Of a stretch of 64,000 nucleotides of DNA, positions 17,372 through 27,793 are shown piece after piece. The notes beneath the pieces were generated by a model, which worked only from the letters and a program-made list of their open reading frames with translations, was not told the DNA's origin and made no database searches. Position numbers and translations under genes: made by a program. Numbering within the stretch: position 1 is the first letter of the stretch; every line of letters starts with the position of its first letter. This stretch comes from Maribacter hydrothermalis (GTDB lineage Bacteria > Bacteroidota > Bacteroidia > Flavobacteriales > Flavobacteriaceae), in NCBI RefSeq assembly GCF_001913155.1, contig NZ_CP018760.1, positions 1,798,001 to 1,862,000 of the forward strand, given 5' to 3'.

Positions 17372-18064
17372 TTATGAAAATCTACGGGCAACAAGCTCTA
17401 AAAATCGCTCTTCAAAGGGTTCTTTACCGCTCCAATTATTATAATCTGGCTTTACCATATTTTGTATAAATGAAATTGAACGCTCTTCAGAATCTATGGT
17501 GTTTAATTGTGATAGTACCCTATTATAATCTTCCATATTCCCATTAAATAAATGTTTAACAAAAGCTAAACGGTCGTTTAAATCAACTTTTACATTGCTT
17601 TTTGCTAATCGGTCATTTAACGACTTTGGTAATGACTCACTGTTCTTTAAATCTTCTTTTGAAGGCATAAAAAGCTCTTTGTCATTCTTCATGTAATTAG
17701 GTTTAGACATAAACTCCGCCAAAACATCTTCTAACTCTTCATTATTTGGCATTTCAGAAATAAAACCTTTAATAGTATCCATACCTGGGTACTTAATGAT
17801 ATCTTCTTCATGCGGATTACTCTCCGGTACTCCTGTGTTTCCCTTCATTACGGCATTCGCCATTTCTTCAAACTTAGCCGCAATAGCATTTTTAGAAACA
17901 TCTATTTCCATCTCATTAAGTTCTACCTCAATAAACTTCAAAACCGCTAATTTCTCGTACAAGTTTTTAGAAACCTCGTACAAGTTTGTTACGTCATCTA
18001 AATTATCTGCAGTTAAAATTTCTGTAGATAATTTTCTCAATTCTAGTTTCAACTTATTTTTCAT
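17372..18064 (-). CDS. Conserved-type hypothetical protein (230 aa)
   Basis: The protein is soluble, acidic and helical in its N-terminal 80 residues. The C-terminal half holds a run of DRLAFVKHLFNGNMEDYNRV type, then a Trp-rich end (NNWSGKEPFEERFLELV). This looks like a Bacteroidota-specific protein of unknown function. It is divergent from tdk and ends in its own terminator. Confidence 0.75.
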   Translation of the reverse strand: MKNKLKLELRKLSTEILTADNLDDVTNLYEVSKNLYEKLAVLKFIEVELNEMEIDVSKNAIAAKFEEMANAVMKGNTGVPESNPHEEDIIKYPGMDTIKGFISEMPNNEELEDVLAEFMSKPNYMKNDKELFMPSKEDLKNSESLPKSLNDRLAKSNVKVDLNDRLAFVKHLFNGNMEDYNRVLSQLNTIDSEERSISFIQNMVKPDYNNWSGKEPFEERFLELVARRFS

Positions 18065-18168
18065 CTCACAATTTTTAAGGTCTAGACCTAGAAGGTGCCT
18101 TTTTTTAATAACTTTATCATTCTAAAATAATAAACGAAAAACCCCTTATTTTCGTCTAAAATTACAAA

Positions 18169-18813
18169 ATGTTTCTTGAAAATACAGTTAATCACAAAGA
18201 ACAATTCGGCTGGATAGAAGTCATAGCCGGGTCAATGTTTTCTGGAAAGACAGAAGAGCTTATACGAAGACTCAAGCGTGCACAGTTTGCCAAATTAAGA
18301 GTCGAGATTTTTAAACCAATTGTTGATACTCGATATGATGATGAAATGGTTGTGTCGCATGATGCTAATGAAATACGCTCAACTCCCGTACCTGCAGCGG
18401 CTAACATACGCATTCTTGCAGATACCTGTGATGTAATTGGTATAGATGAGGCTCAATTCTTTGATGATGAAATAGTTGCTGTTTGTAATGATTTGGCTAA
18501 TAAAGGTATTCGGGTTATTGTTGCCGGTCTTGATATGGACTTTAAGGGAAAGCCTTTTGGCCCAATGCCCGCACTTATGGCAACAGCGGAATATGTAACC
18601 AAAGTACACGCTATTTGCACTCGTACGGGTAATCTTGCCAATTATAGTTTTAGAAAATCTAACAATGAAAACTTGGTTTTGTTGGGACAGGTAAATGAAT
18701 ACGAGCCATTGAGCCGTGGAGCCTATTATAAAGCTATGCTTAAAGAAAAAGTTAAAACTATAGATGTAAATTCTGAGGAAATCGATACTATTAAAAAGAA
18801 TGAAAATGGCTAA
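18169..18813 (+). CDS. tdk: Thymidine kinase (type II)
   Basis: Thymidine kinase phosphorylates deoxythymidine to dTMP in the salvage pathway. The P-loop [12 protein letters not shown], the [12 protein letters not shown]alker B/DEAQFF motif and [14 protein letters not shown] are all present. The C-terminal zinc-ribbon is reduced: only one Cys (HAICTRTG) remains where C-x2-C is usual, a variant I associate with this lineage. The downstream alr start overlaps the stop by 14 bases. Confidence 0.95.
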   Translation: MFLENTVNHKEQFGWIEVIAGSMFSGKTEELIRRLKRAQFAKLRVEIFKPIVDTRYDDEMVVSHDANEIRSTPVPAAANIRILADTCDVIGIDEAQFFDDEIVAVCNDLANKGIRVIVAGLDMDFKGKPFGPMPALMATAEYVTKVHAICTRTGNLANYSFRKSNNENLVLLGQVNEYEPLSRGAYYKAMLKEKVKTIDVNSEEIDTIKKNENG

Positions 18814-19912
18814 GGCAGAAGAAACCATTTTAGAAATTGACTTACATGCCTTAAGTCATAACTACACCTATTTACGTTCTAAAATAAAGCCGGAAACTAA
18901 GTTTATGGCGGTGGTAAAAGCTTATGCATACGGCAGTGATTCCTTGGCAATTTCCCAACATCTTCAAGACTTAGGGGTAGACTATTTTGCCGTTGCCTAC
19001 GTTAATGAAGGTATTTCGCTTAGAAAAGGAGGCATTACTACACCCATTTTAGTACTTCACCCTCAAAAAATTCATTTTCAATCCTTAATTGAACACCAAC
19101 TTGAACCTAGTATATATTCAAAAAATATATTATCTAGCTTCATTGAAATTGCCAATGAATTAGGTGTTGCCGAATATCCTATTCATTTAAAATTTAATAC
19201 TGGCCTCAATAGATTAGGCTTCTCCGCTGATGAATTACCAGAAATTTCAAAACTAATTAATCATCAGAACTCTATAAAAGTAATTGCCATTTTATCTCAT
19301 TTAGCAGCTACTGAAGATAGTAATGAAACCGAATTTACGAACCTACAATTACAACGTTTTAATGCTATTTGCCAAAAGGCGGATGTATCCCTAAAAACCA
19401 AACCTTTAAAACACGTTCTAAATACTTCTGGAATTATTAATTATGCTCACGCACAATTTGATATGGTACGTAGTGGTATTGGCCTTTACGGTTATGGCAA
19501 CGAACCACATATAGACAAGATGTTGCAACCTGTAATGACCTTAAAAACCATCATTGCACAAAAGCACAGAATTTCTGCCGGGACATCTGTAGGGTACAAT
19601 CGTAAATATTCTGCAAACACTGAAACTATTACGGCAACCTTACCTTTAGGTCATGCAGATGGGATTGGTCGCGAGTATGGTCATGGAAAAACCTTTGTTT
19701 TGGTTAATGGCCAAAAAGCACGTATCATAGGTAATGTATGTATGGATATGATTATGATTGACGTTACTACAATTGAATGTGAGGAAGGAGATGAAGTAAT
19801 TATATTTGGGAAAGGGTTAAATGCCGACGAATTTTCTCGAACAGCCAAAACCATTACATATGAACTAATTACAGGACTTTCGCAACGTATTAAACGCATA
19901 GTTATAAAGTGA
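18800..19912 (+). CDS. alr: Alanine racemase
   Basis: This PLP enzyme interconverts L- and D-alanine for peptidoglycan. The PLP-lysine is K40 ([12 protein letters not shown]), and the catalytic Tyr region [14 protein letters not shown] is present. The C-terminal beta domain ends with [12 protein letters not shown], as in the family. It overlaps tdk by 14 bases if ATG 18800 is used; ATG 18806 (MAKAEE) is equally possible. Overlap suggests coupled expression. Confidence 0.95.
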   Translation: MKMAKAEETILEIDLHALSHNYTYLRSKIKPETKFMAVVKAYAYGSDSLAISQHLQDLGVDYFAVAYVNEGISLRKGGITTPILVLHPQKIHFQSLIEHQLEPSIYSKNILSSFIEIANELGVAEYPIHLKFNTGLNRLGFSADELPEISKLINHQNSIKVIAILSHLAATEDSNETEFTNLQLQRFNAICQKADVSLKTKPLKHVLNTSGIINYAHAQFDMVRSGIGLYGYGNEPHIDKMLQPVMTLKTIIAQKHRISAGTSVGYNRKYSANTETITATLPLGHADGIGREYGHGKTFVLVNGQKARIIGNVCMDMIMIDVTTIECEEGDEVIIFGKGLNADEFSRTAKTITYELITGLSQRIKRIVIK

Positions 19913-19996
19913 TTCTATTAACATTAATTTAAGGATTGATTTTTTTTAGTAAATTGCCAGCACTATAGTATTAACCATTAATAAAAACACAAGAAC

Positions 19997-20404
19997 ATGT
20001 TTAAAGAATTTAAGAATTTTATTATGACGGGCAACGTCATAGATTTAGCAGTAGCTGTATTACTTGCAGGTGCCATGGGATTAGTAGTTAGCGGATTTGT
20101 TAACGATATTATGATGCCAATAGTTGGTCACTTCAGTGGAGGTGTAGATTTCGCAGATATGAAAATTGTACTTTCTGAAGCAGTAGTAGCGGCTGATGGT
20201 GCAGTTACTAAACCTGAAAACGCTATTTTATATGGTAAATGGATTAATGCAATTATCAACTTAATTATTGTTGGCTTTGTATTATTTATGATTGTTAAAG
20301 CATACAACAAAACAAAAACACCACCTGCTCCCGTAGAGGAAGCTCCAAAAGGACCAACTGCTGAAGAGTTATTAGCAGAAATTAGAGATTCCTTAAAAAA
20401 GTAA
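19997..20404 (+). CDS. mscL: Large-conductance mechanosensitive channel
   Basis: MscL is the emergency-release channel opened by membrane tension. The start MFKEFKNFIMTGNVIDLAVAV, pore helix AGAMGLVVSGFVNDIMMP and the second helix LIIVGFVLFMIVKAYN match the family. The C-terminal helix (GPTAEELLAEIRDSLKK) is the cytoplasmic bundle. Length 135 is normal. Confidence 0.95.
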   Translation: MFKEFKNFIMTGNVIDLAVAVLLAGAMGLVVSGFVNDIMMPIVGHFSGGVDFADMKIVLSEAVVAADGAVTKPENAILYGKWINAIINLIIVGFVLFMIVKAYNKTKTPPAPVEEAPKGPTAEELLAEIRDSLKK

Positions 20405-20461
20405 ATTAACAAATTTCCCTTTTAAAAAAGGTACCGTTGCACTGCAACAAATTTTAATTAA

Positions 20462-20506
20462 AACCGTCAACCATGTTTCGCGAACAATGTTGACGGTTCT
20501 TTTTTT
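20462..20506 (+). terminator. Terminator after mscL
   Basis: AACCGTCAAC pairs exactly with GTTGACGGTT (10 bp) and is followed by CTTTTTTT, a strong intrinsic terminator. Confidence 0.85.
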
Positions 20507-20641
20507 AATCTAAATTGTCACTATATAATTTGATTGTTACAAATTAAACAATTTGTTATATTTTGATTATTCTTTATTCTTTTGCTTGTTCAGATGATAC
20601 TATTAGTTATTTTTGCCGCTTAATTTATAATGATCTCACAA

Positions 20642-21631
20642 ATGAAAGTAGCTGTTGTAGGTGCCACTGGTATGGTAGGCGAAGTAATGTTGAAAGTATT
20701 GGCAGAACGCAATTTTCCAATAACCGAATTATTAGTAGTAGCCTCTGAACGTTCAGTTGGTAAAAAAATGACATATCAAGGCAAGGAGCATACTATTATA
20801 GGTTTAGCCGATGCAGTTGCAGCAAAACCTCATATTGCCATATTTTCTGCAGGTGGAGATACATCATTAGAATGGGCTCCTAAATTTGCTGAAGTAGGCA
20901 CTACTGTTGTAGACAATTCTTCTGCTTGGAGAATGGATCCAACAAAGAAATTAGTGGTTCCTGAAATTAATGCAAGTGCACTTACCCCAGAAGATAAAAT
21001 AATAGCCAACCCCAATTGTTCTACTATACAATTGGTTATGGCCTTATATCCTTTACACAAGAAATATAAAATGAAACGTGTTATAGTTTCTACCTATCAA
21101 TCAGTTTCTGGTACCGGGGTAAAAGCTGTAAAGCAATTGGAAAATGAAATAGCGGGTATACAGGGCGAAATGGCATATCCTTACCCTATAGGTAGAAATG
21201 CTTTACCTCATTGCGATGTTTTTATGGAAAATGGCTATACTAAGGAAGAAATGAAATTAGCTCGTGAACCACAAAAAATACTAGATGACCGCACATTCTC
21301 TATAAGTGCTACTGCTGTACGTATACCTACAGCTGGTGGACATTCAGAATCCGTAAACGTAGAATTTGAAAATGATTTTGAGCTTAATGAGGTTCGTCAA
21401 TTACTCAACAGCATGCCCGGCGTTACTGTTCAAGATAATCCTGATACAAACACCTATCCTATGCCAATTTATGCGCATGATAAAGATGAGGTTTTTGTTG
21501 GTCGTATTCGTAGAGATGAAACCCAACGAAATACTTTGAATATGTGGATTGTTGCGGATAACCTTAGAAAAGGTGCAGCTACAAATGCTGTTCAAATCTC
21601 AGAATATCTAGTAGAAAAAGGCTTAGTATAA
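20642..21631 (+). CDS. asd: Aspartate-semialdehyde dehydrogenase
   Basis: Asd reduces aspartyl phosphate to the semialdehyde for lysine/diaminopimelate, threonine and methionine synthesis. From MKVAVV, the Rossmann GATGMVG motif lies at 7-13 and the catalytic Cys is C126 (NPNCSTIQ). The later VRIPTAGGHSESVN motif has the catalytic His. I chose ATG 20642, not 20630, as MISQ lies before the beta-strand. Confidence 0.95.
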   Translation: MKVAVVGATGMVGEVMLKVLAERNFPITELLVVASERSVGKKMTYQGKEHTIIGLADAVAAKPHIAIFSAGGDTSLEWAPKFAEVGTTVVDNSSAWRMDPTKKLVVPEINASALTPEDKIIANPNCSTIQLVMALYPLHKKYKMKRVIVSTYQSVSGTGVKAVKQLENEIAGIQGEMAYPYPIGRNALPHCDVFMENGYTKEEMKLAREPQKILDDRTFSISATAVRIPTAGGHSESVNVEFENDFELNEVRQLLNSMPGVTVQDNPDTNTYPMPIYAHDKDEVFVGRIRRDETQRNTLNMWIVADNLRKGAATNAVQISEYLVEKGLV

Positions 21632-21651
21632 TTTAAACTATTATAACGTTA

Positions 21652-21685
21652 AAACCTTCAAAACAACCCTGTTTTGAAGGTTTTT
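21652..21685 (+). terminator. Terminator after asd
   Basis: AAACCTTCAAAACA pairs with TGTTTTGAAGGTTT (14 bp, loop ACCC), followed by T-rich sequence. Confidence 0.85.
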
Positions 21686-21716
21686 TTATGGTACTTTAGT
21701 AGAAACTCTACTACCA

Positions 21717-23873
21717 ATGAAAAAAATATTCCCAGCGTTATTTTTAATAACCTTAATTTCTTCCTGTAAAAACGAATCTAAAATAGACCCTATTCTTGTG
21801 AAATACCCTATTACTGCAAAAGTTGATACCATAGATACTTATTTTGGGAACCCAGTTAAAGACCCTTATCGTTGGTTAGAAGATGATAGAAGTCCAGAAA
21901 CCGAAGCTTGGGTAAAGGAACAGAACAAGACAACTTTTGGTTACTTAGAGAACATTCCCTTTAGAAATGATATCAAAAATAGATTAGAAAAACTCTGGAA
22001 TTATGAAAAGCTAGGCTCCCCCTTTAAAAAAGGTGATTACACTTACTATTATAAAAATGACGGTTTACAAAACCAGTATGTTATTTATAGAGCAAAAGAT
22101 GAAGAAAAGCCTGAGGTGTTTTTAGACCCAAATACATTTTCTGAAGATGGTACCACCTCCTTAGCCGGATTAAGTTTCACAAAAGATGGTGCCTTAGCAG
22201 CCTATTTAATATCTGAAGGTGGTAGCGATTGGCGAAAAGCAATTGTTTTGGATGCCGAAACTAAAGAAGTTATGGAAGATACTTTAATTGACATAAAATT
22301 CAGTGGTTTATCATGGAAAGGTAATGAAGGTTTTTATTATTCTAGTTATGACAAGCCAAAAGGGAGTGAGTTATCCGCAAAAACTGACCAGCATAAAGTA
22401 TATTACCATAAATTAGGAACTCCTCAAAGAGAAGATGAACTTATATTTGGCGGTAATTCGTTAGAAAAGCATAGATATATTGGGGCAAATGTTACCGAAG
22501 ACAATAAGTACTTAACCATAAGCGCATCAACATCCACATCAGGAAATAAATTATTTATTCAAGACCTAGAAGACCCTAATGGTTTGCTTATTCCTATGGT
22601 AGAAGATACGGATTCTGATAACTATATTATAGATAACGTAGGGTCTAAGCTTTTTATCGTGACCAACAGAAATGCTCCTAACAAAAAAATAGTTACTGTA
22701 GATGCCAAAAACCCTTCGTCTGAAAACTGGGTAGACTTTATTTCCGAAACTGAAAATGTTTTAAGTCCTAATACCGGTGGCGGGTATTTTTTTACGGAAT
22801 ATATGGTAGATGCCATTTCGAAAGTATTTCAATACGACTATGAAGGTAACCTTATTCGCGAAGTAAAGCTTCCTGGCCTAGGATCTGCCAGTGGTTTTGG
22901 AGGAGAGAAAGAGGAAAAAGAATTTTACTTCTCATTTACTAATTATAATACACCAGGATCTACCTATAAATTTAATGTTGAAAATGGTGAATACAAACTA
23001 TATTGGAAACCTGAAATAGATTTTAATCCAGACGATTATACTTCTGAACAGGTTTTCTATGATTCTAAAGATGGCACCAAAATACCAATGATTATTACCT
23101 ATAAAAAAGGTACGCCATTAGATGGAAAGAACCCAACAATTCTTTACGCCTATGGTGGATTTAATGTAAGCTTAACTCCGTCATTTAGTATTGGTAATGC
23201 CGTTTGGATGGAACAAGGTGGCATATATGCTGTACCTAATTTACGTGGTGGTGGAGAATATGGTAAAAAATGGCATGATGCAGGAATTAAAACCAAAAAA
23301 CAAAATGTATTCGATGATTTTATTGCGGCTGCAGAGTATTTAATTGCCAATAAATATACCTCTAAAGAATACCTTGCTATTAGAGGTGGTTCTAATGGCG
23401 GGCTCTTAGTAGGCGCAACAATGACGCAAAGACCTGATTTAATGCAAGTGGCATTGCCTGCAGTTGGCGTAATGGATATGTTACGGTATCATACCTTTAC
23501 TGCTGGTGCCGGATGGGCTTATGATTATGGTACTGCTGAAGATTCTAAGGAAATGTTTCAATACCTTAAAGGGTATTCGCCTGTTCACAATGTAAAACCA
23601 GGAACCGTTTACCCAGCTACCTTAGTTACAACCGGGGACCATGATGATAGAGTGGTGCCAGCGCATAGTTTTAAGTTTGCTGCCGAATTACAAGAAAAAC
23701 AAGAAGGCGACAACCCTACATTAATTAGAATAGAAACTAACGCAGGTCATGGTGCAGGTACACCCGTCAGTAAAACTATAGAACAATATGCCGATATTTT
23801 CGGATTTACACTTTTTAATATGGGATATACCGAGTTGCCAAACAAAAGTGTTCTTAAAGATTTTAAAGAGTAA
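21717..23873 (+). CDS. Prolyl oligopeptidase family serine peptidase (S9), lipoprotein
   Basis: The 718-residue protein has a lipoprotein signal peptide with the lipobox ISSC, so it is tethered to the envelope. An N-terminal seven-bladed propeller domain is followed by an alpha/beta hydrolase domain. The catalytic triad is S559 (GGSNGGLL), Asp within 641-644 (GDHDDRV) and H678 (NAGHGAG). It should cleave short Pro-containing peptides outside the cytoplasm. A strong terminator follows. Confidence 0.93.
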   Translation: MKKIFPALFLITLISSCKNESKIDPILVKYPITAKVDTIDTYFGNPVKDPYRWLEDDRSPETEAWVKEQNKTTFGYLENIPFRNDIKNRLEKLWNYEKLGSPFKKGDYTYYYKNDGLQNQYVIYRAKDEEKPEVFLDPNTFSEDGTTSLAGLSFTKDGALAAYLISEGGSDWRKAIVLDAETKEVMEDTLIDIKFSGLSWKGNEGFYYSSYDKPKGSELSAKTDQHKVYYHKLGTPQREDELIFGGNSLEKHRYIGANVTEDNKYLTISASTSTSGNKLFIQDLEDPNGLLIPMVEDTDSDNYIIDNVGSKLFIVTNRNAPNKKIVTVDAKNPSSENWVDFISETENVLSPNTGGGYFFTEYMVDAISKVFQYDYEGNLIREVKLPGLGSASGFGGEKEEKEFYFSFTNYNTPGSTYKFNVENGEYKLYWKPEIDFNPDDYTSEQVFYDSKDGTKIPMIITYKKGTPLDGKNPTILYAYGGFNVSLTPSFSIGNAVWMEQGGIYAVPNLRGGGEYGKKWHDAGIKTKKQNVFDDFIAAAEYLIANKYTSKEYLAIRGGSNGGLLVGATMTQRPDLMQVALPAVGVMDMLRYHTFTAGAGWAYDYGTAEDSKEMFQYLKGYSPVHNVKPGTVYPATLVTTGDHDDRVVPAHSFKFAAELQEKQEGDNPTLIRIETNAGHGAGTPVSKTIEQYADIFGFTLFNMGYTELPNKSVLKDFKE

Positions 23874-23900
23874 TCACGACTTGTAATCAATAATTTATTG

Positions 23901-23932
23901 AAAAATCCGTTCCAAATATGAACGGATTTTTT
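23901..23932 (+). terminator. Terminator after the prolyl oligopeptidase gene
   Basis: AAAAATCCGTTC pairs with GAACGGATTTTT across a 7-base loop. Confidence 0.85.
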
Positions 23933-23959
23933 CAATTTTGAACCTCAAAGAAAATATTA

Positions 23960-24955
23960 ATGTTAAGAGTAGAAAATCTTTCTTTTGCCTATGACAACCT
24001 ACAAGTTTTGGAGAACATCAACCTTCGTATTCAACAAGGGGAAAATATTGCAATTATAGGTGAAAGTGGTTGTGGTAAAAGCACCTTACTTAAACTTATA
24101 TATGGACTAATGGATGTGGAACAAGGCGAAATATTTTGGGAAGATGAACAAATTTTAGGTCCTGCATATAATTTGGTTCCAGGAGCACCATTTATGAAAT
24201 ATCTATCACAGGACTTCGACTTAATGCCCTTTATTTCCGTTTCAGAAAACATTAGCCAGTACCTTTCCGTTTTTTATCCAGACCAGCTTAAAGAAAGAAC
24301 CCAAGAGCTATTAGAAATGATAGAGCTTACAGAATTTGCTGATAAAAAAGTAAAAACACTCAGCGGAGGGCAGCAACAACGTGTTGCTCTTGCAAGAGTA
24401 TTAGCTCAAAAACCAGAAGTTTTATTACTCGATGAACCTTTTGGCCATATTGACAATTTTCTTAAAAGTAGTTTACGCCGAAATATTTTCAACTATTTAA
24501 AAGAAAGTAGAACAACGGTCATTGTAGCCACACATGATGTTAACGATGTATTGCCTTTTGCTGATCGCGCTGTTGTTATTAGAGACAAAGAAATAATTGC
24601 AAGAGCAAGACCTTTAGACCTTTATCGTAACCCAAGAAATTTATATGTTGCTTCTCTTTTTGGAGAGGCCAGTATCATTTCTATTGATGTACTTAAAACC
24701 TATGCAAATACCAAAAGAAAAATTATAGTTTATGCTCATGAGTTTCGAGTATCTACAACTTCTGGTCTAAAAGTTACTGTAAAAAAAGCCTATCCTATGG
24801 GGAGTCATTATTTAACTGAAAGTAAAAGTTTAGAAAATGAAACTATCTTTTTTAATGCTGACAGTTTGTTTCCAACAGGAAAAGAGGTCTTTTTAAATGT
24901 AGCTATCGAGACTATAAATCAACGCATACAAGAAGCTACAACAGCTAATGACTAA
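23960..24955 (+). CDS. ABC transporter ATP-binding protein (orphan)
   Basis: ABC-ATPase motifs are complete: Walker A GESGCGKST (34-42), signature LSGGQQQR, Walker B VLLLDEPF and the switch His in VIVATHD. Residues 245-331 form a C-terminal regulatory-like domain, resembling the position of the TOBE domain in FbpC/PotA-type importers. No permease or binding protein is adjacent. The substrate is therefore unknown. Confidence 0.88.
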   Translation: MLRVENLSFAYDNLQVLENINLRIQQGENIAIIGESGCGKSTLLKLIYGLMDVEQGEIFWEDEQILGPAYNLVPGAPFMKYLSQDFDLMPFISVSENISQYLSVFYPDQLKERTQELLEMIELTEFADKKVKTLSGGQQQRVALARVLAQKPEVLLLDEPFGHIDNFLKSSLRRNIFNYLKESRTTVIVATHDVNDVLPFADRAVVIRDKEIIARARPLDLYRNPRNLYVASLFGEASIISIDVLKTYANTKRKIIVYAHEFRVSTTSGLKVTVKKAYPMGSHYLTESKSLENETIFFNADSLFPTGKEVFLNVAIETINQRIQEATTAND

Positions 24956-25155
24956 AACCTATAACACTTAATTTCAAGTTTTTATCGCATATTTCATTTC
25001 AAGTAAACTAATTTTCAACAAACCTCGTCAAAGCATTTAATTTATAAACAAATACAATAATCAAAACACGTTTTGTGCTAACTATTATCATTTTTAGAAT
25101 GATACTTTTATCAATATTATAGACAATATGCTAACATTTTTAAATTATACTTCTG

Positions 25156-25182
25156 TTTCTATTTTTCACTGAAAAATAGAAA
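25156..25182. other. Perfect hairpin between the ABC gene and arfB
   Basis: TTTCTATTTTTC and GAAAAATAGAAA pair perfectly (12 bp, 3-base loop). It lies 200 bases past the ABC gene and 34 bases before arfB. A terminator or a 5' regulatory hairpin are both possible. The rest of 24956-25216 shows nothing. Confidence 0.4.
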
Positions 25183-25216
25183 TATTTGTTTTGATTACAT
25201 TTGATAAAATATTGTT

Positions 25217-25618
25217 TTGAACCAAGAACAGATACTTACCGAGTTACAATTCAAAGCCATTAGAAGTAGTGGTCCTGGCGGTCAACATGCAAATAAGGTT
25301 TCTTCTAAAGTAGAATTGTCTTTCCATATCGAATCTACAGACGGACTTACAGAACGCCAGAAGAAAAGAGCGCTGTTAAAACTAGGAAATAAGCTAAGCA
25401 AAGAAGGCCTATTAATTTTACAATGTGATGAGTCTCGTAGTCAGCACAAAAACAAAGAATTGGTTATAAAAAGATTCTTTAAACTTCTAGAAAAAGCACT
25501 TGTAATACCAAAAATTAGAAAGAAAAGTAAACCTACCCGATCATCTATTGAAAAGAGGTTGAAGAGTAAGAAAATTGCTTCTTTGAAAAAAGTGAATAGA
25601 GGTAAACCAGATTATTAG
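25217..25618 (+). CDS. arfB: Peptidyl-tRNA hydrolase ArfB (ribosome rescue)
   Basis: ArfB releases peptides from ribosomes stalled on non-stop mRNA. The RF-family GGQ motif is at 21-23 (SSGPGGQHANKVSSKV), and there is a long basic C-terminal tail (SKPTRSSIEKRLKSKK...) that enters the mRNA channel. The start is TTG at 25217; no ATG is usable before the GGQ domain. Its stop overlaps that of the convergent FAH gene. Confidence 0.92.
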   Translation: MNQEQILTELQFKAIRSSGPGGQHANKVSSKVELSFHIESTDGLTERQKKRALLKLGNKLSKEGLLILQCDESRSQHKNKELVIKRFFKLLEKALVIPKIRKKSKPTRSSIEKRLKSKKIASLKKVNRGKPDY

Positions 25619-26451
25619 CCTACCGTGCTTTTTAGGGTTCCTATACCCTCAATTGAGATTTCTATTTCGTCCCCCATACTTAAGGTGAAGTCACCAGGAG
25701 GTATAATACCAGTACCCGTCATTAGTAGACTACCATTAGGGAAAGTACATTCTCTATATAAGTATTCTACTAAATCGCCAAACTTGCGTTTAATTTGGTC
25801 AATACCAATATTTTTATCGAATACCGTGACCCCTTTTCGTTTAATGACCAATCTTATTTTAGTTTCGTTTGGCAAAGGACCGTCTATCAACAAAACACAT
25901 GGCCCTATAGCTGCACAACCATCATATGTTTTAGCTTGTGGTAAGTACAAAGGATTTTCACCTTCTATACTCCTAGAACTCATATCATTACCAATGGTGT
26001 AGCCAACAATTTTACCAGATGAGGTTATTACTAAAGTCAATTCTGGCTCGGGCACATTCCAGGTAGAATCTTTTCGAATTCGAACTACTCCGCCTTGCCC
26101 TACCGTTCTTTGTGGAGTTGCCTTAAAAAACAACTCTGGTCGGTCAGCCTCATACACTCTTGCATAAAAACTACTGCCGCCAGCTTCTTTTGATTCTTCT
26201 TCCCTACCTAATTTACTGTTGTAATAAGTAACACCACTTGCCCAAATTTCTTGGCTTTGAACTGGCGCTTTTACCCCGTTTTCTATAATAGAAGCTGCAT
26301 CTTTTATACTCTTCTCCTTAGTTAGTTTAGTCTTGGTATTTTTAATGATGTCATCATCATTAATAAATTCATCCCAATTATCATGAGGCAGCAAATAAAA
26401 TTTTGCTTCGTGTTCTACTAATATTCCGCTATGGGTATTATATATTTTCAT
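25615..26451 (-). CDS. Fumarylacetoacetate hydrolase family protein (possible 2-keto-3-deoxypentonate dehydratase)
   Basis: The catalytic FAH domain shows metal-binding acidic residues in VPEPELTLV and the motif GNDMSSRSIEGENPLYLPQA, which I associate with the KdaD-type pentonate dehydratase branch. Partner genes in the same operon (GntP, IlvD/Edd) agree with 2-keto-3-deoxy-sugar-acid turnover, but other FAH reactions (hydrolysis of acylpyruvates) are possible. ATG 26451 (MKIYNTHSG) is used, since the longer frame overlaps gntP. It shares stop bases with arfB on the other strand. Confidence 0.8.
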   Translation of the reverse strand: MKIYNTHSGILVEHEAKFYLLPHDNWDEFINDDDIIKNTKTKLTKEKSIKDAASIIENGVKAPVQSQEIWASGVTYYNSKLGREEESKEAGGSSFYARVYEADRPELFFKATPQRTVGQGGVVRIRKDSTWNVPEPELTLVITSSGKIVGYTIGNDMSSRSIEGENPLYLPQAKTYDGCAAIGPCVLLIDGPLPNETKIRLVIKRKGVTVFDKNIGIDQIKRKFGDLVEYLYRECTFPNGSLLMTGTGIIPPGDFTLSMGDEIEISIEGIGTLKSTVG

Positions 26452-26461
26452 TTTAAATATG

Positions 26462-27790
26462 TTATGTGAAGATGGTGTAAAAAATAAATACTGCAATTGC
26501 TCCCGTTAAGCCAAGTAATCCGCTGCCTATACTAAATAAACGATAACCGGTATTTACGTTCATTCCGCTCATTTGTGTAACTACCCAAAAGAAACTGTCA
26601 TTTGCATGTGATACTACGGCTGATCCTGCTCCAATGACAATAACAACTAAAGCTTTTTGAATTTCAGAATCAAAACCTAATGATGACATCATTGGCATTA
26701 TAATAGAAGCCGTTGTTACTAAGGCTACTGTAGATGAACCTTGTGCAGTTTTTAGTGCTGCTGCCAATACAAATGGCAAGAAAATGCCCATATTATATTC
26801 CGTTAAGGTTTGCCCTAAAATATTGGCAATACCTGAATTCTGAAGTATTTTTCCAAATATACCCCCCGCACCAGTAATTAAAATTATAGAAGCAGCATCT
26901 TTTATTGCCTTACCAACCCAACCTGAAGAAGAAAGCATGTCGTAGTTTAGCTTCTTAGGTAATAGTAGGCAAAGAAATATACCTATTAATAATGATATTA
27001 CAGGCTCCCCAACAAAATTGAAAAAATCAATAAAACCATTATCTAATCCAGTTTTAGTAGGATTAAGTATGGATTTTAAAACAATAAGTAAAATAGGAAT
27101 AAGAATTGGTATCGATGATTTTAGCGCACTTGGAGAATCTTTAATTTCTTTTTCCGCTTCCATTGCATCTTCAACTTCTGGCTCAATATAAGTTTTAGAT
27201 GCGTATTTTTTAGCGAATAGGATACCTACTACCAAGGCCACTATACTTGTAGGAAACCCAAAAGCTATAACCAACCCCAAATCCGCCTCTAAAATGCCTG
27301 CTGCGGCTATTGGTCCCGGCGTTGGAGGAACCATGGTATGTGAAGCCATTAAGCCCAAACCCAATGCTATTGCCGGTCCTGCAATAGAGATTTTTGCTTT
27401 CTTAGACAAACTTTTATTTAAAGGGTGAAGTAACATAAAACCACTGTCAGCAAAAACAGGTATAGATACGATATAGCCAATAATACCCATTGCTGTTGGC
27501 ACCCGTTTACGTCCTATAATTTTCAATACCTTTTCTGCTATGGCAAACGCACCCCCCGTATTTTCAAGAAAAGCACCGATAATTACGCCTAATACTATAA
27601 TTAGTCCTATCTTTCCTAAGGTGCCTCCAAATCCTTCATTTATAGATATTATTATTTCGTTATAAGGCATGCCAGCAAAAATTCCGTATAAAATGGAAAT
27701 AATAAAAAGTGCTAAGAAAGCATGTATTTTAAGCTTCGTTGTTAAAATAATAATTGCAATAACTGCTAAAAGAAGGTAAAAAATTTCCAT
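26462..27790 (-). CDS. GntP-family permease (sugar-acid:H+ symporter)
   Basis: The 442-residue protein has about twelve hydrophobic segments and the GntP motifs LGLMASHTMVPPTPGPIAAA and the C-terminal SHANDSFFWVVTQMSG. These proteins import gluconate or similar aldonates and keto-acids. It starts 3 bases after the IlvD/Edd stop and ends 10 bases before the FAH start, so all three form one operon. Confidence 0.93.
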   Translation of the reverse strand: MEIFYLLLAVIAIIILTTKLKIHAFLALFIISILYGIFAGMPYNEIIISINEGFGGTLGKIGLIIVLGVIIGAFLENTGGAFAIAEKVLKIIGRKRVPTAMGIIGYIVSIPVFADSGFMLLHPLNKSLSKKAKISIAGPAIALGLGLMASHTMVPPTPGPIAAAGILEADLGLVIAFGFPTSIVALVVGILFAKKYASKTYIEPEVEDAMEAEKEIKDSPSALKSSIPILIPILLIVLKSILNPTKTGLDNGFIDFFNFVGEPVISLLIGIFLCLLLPKKLNYDMLSSSGWVGKAIKDAASIILITGAGGIFGKILQNSGIANILGQTLTEYNMGIFLPFVLAAALKTAQGSSTVALVTTASIIMPMMSSLGFDSEIQKALVVIVIGAGSAVVSHANDSFFWVVTQMSGMNVNTGYRLFSIGSGLLGLTGAIAVFIFYTIFT

Positions 27791-27793
27791 ATT

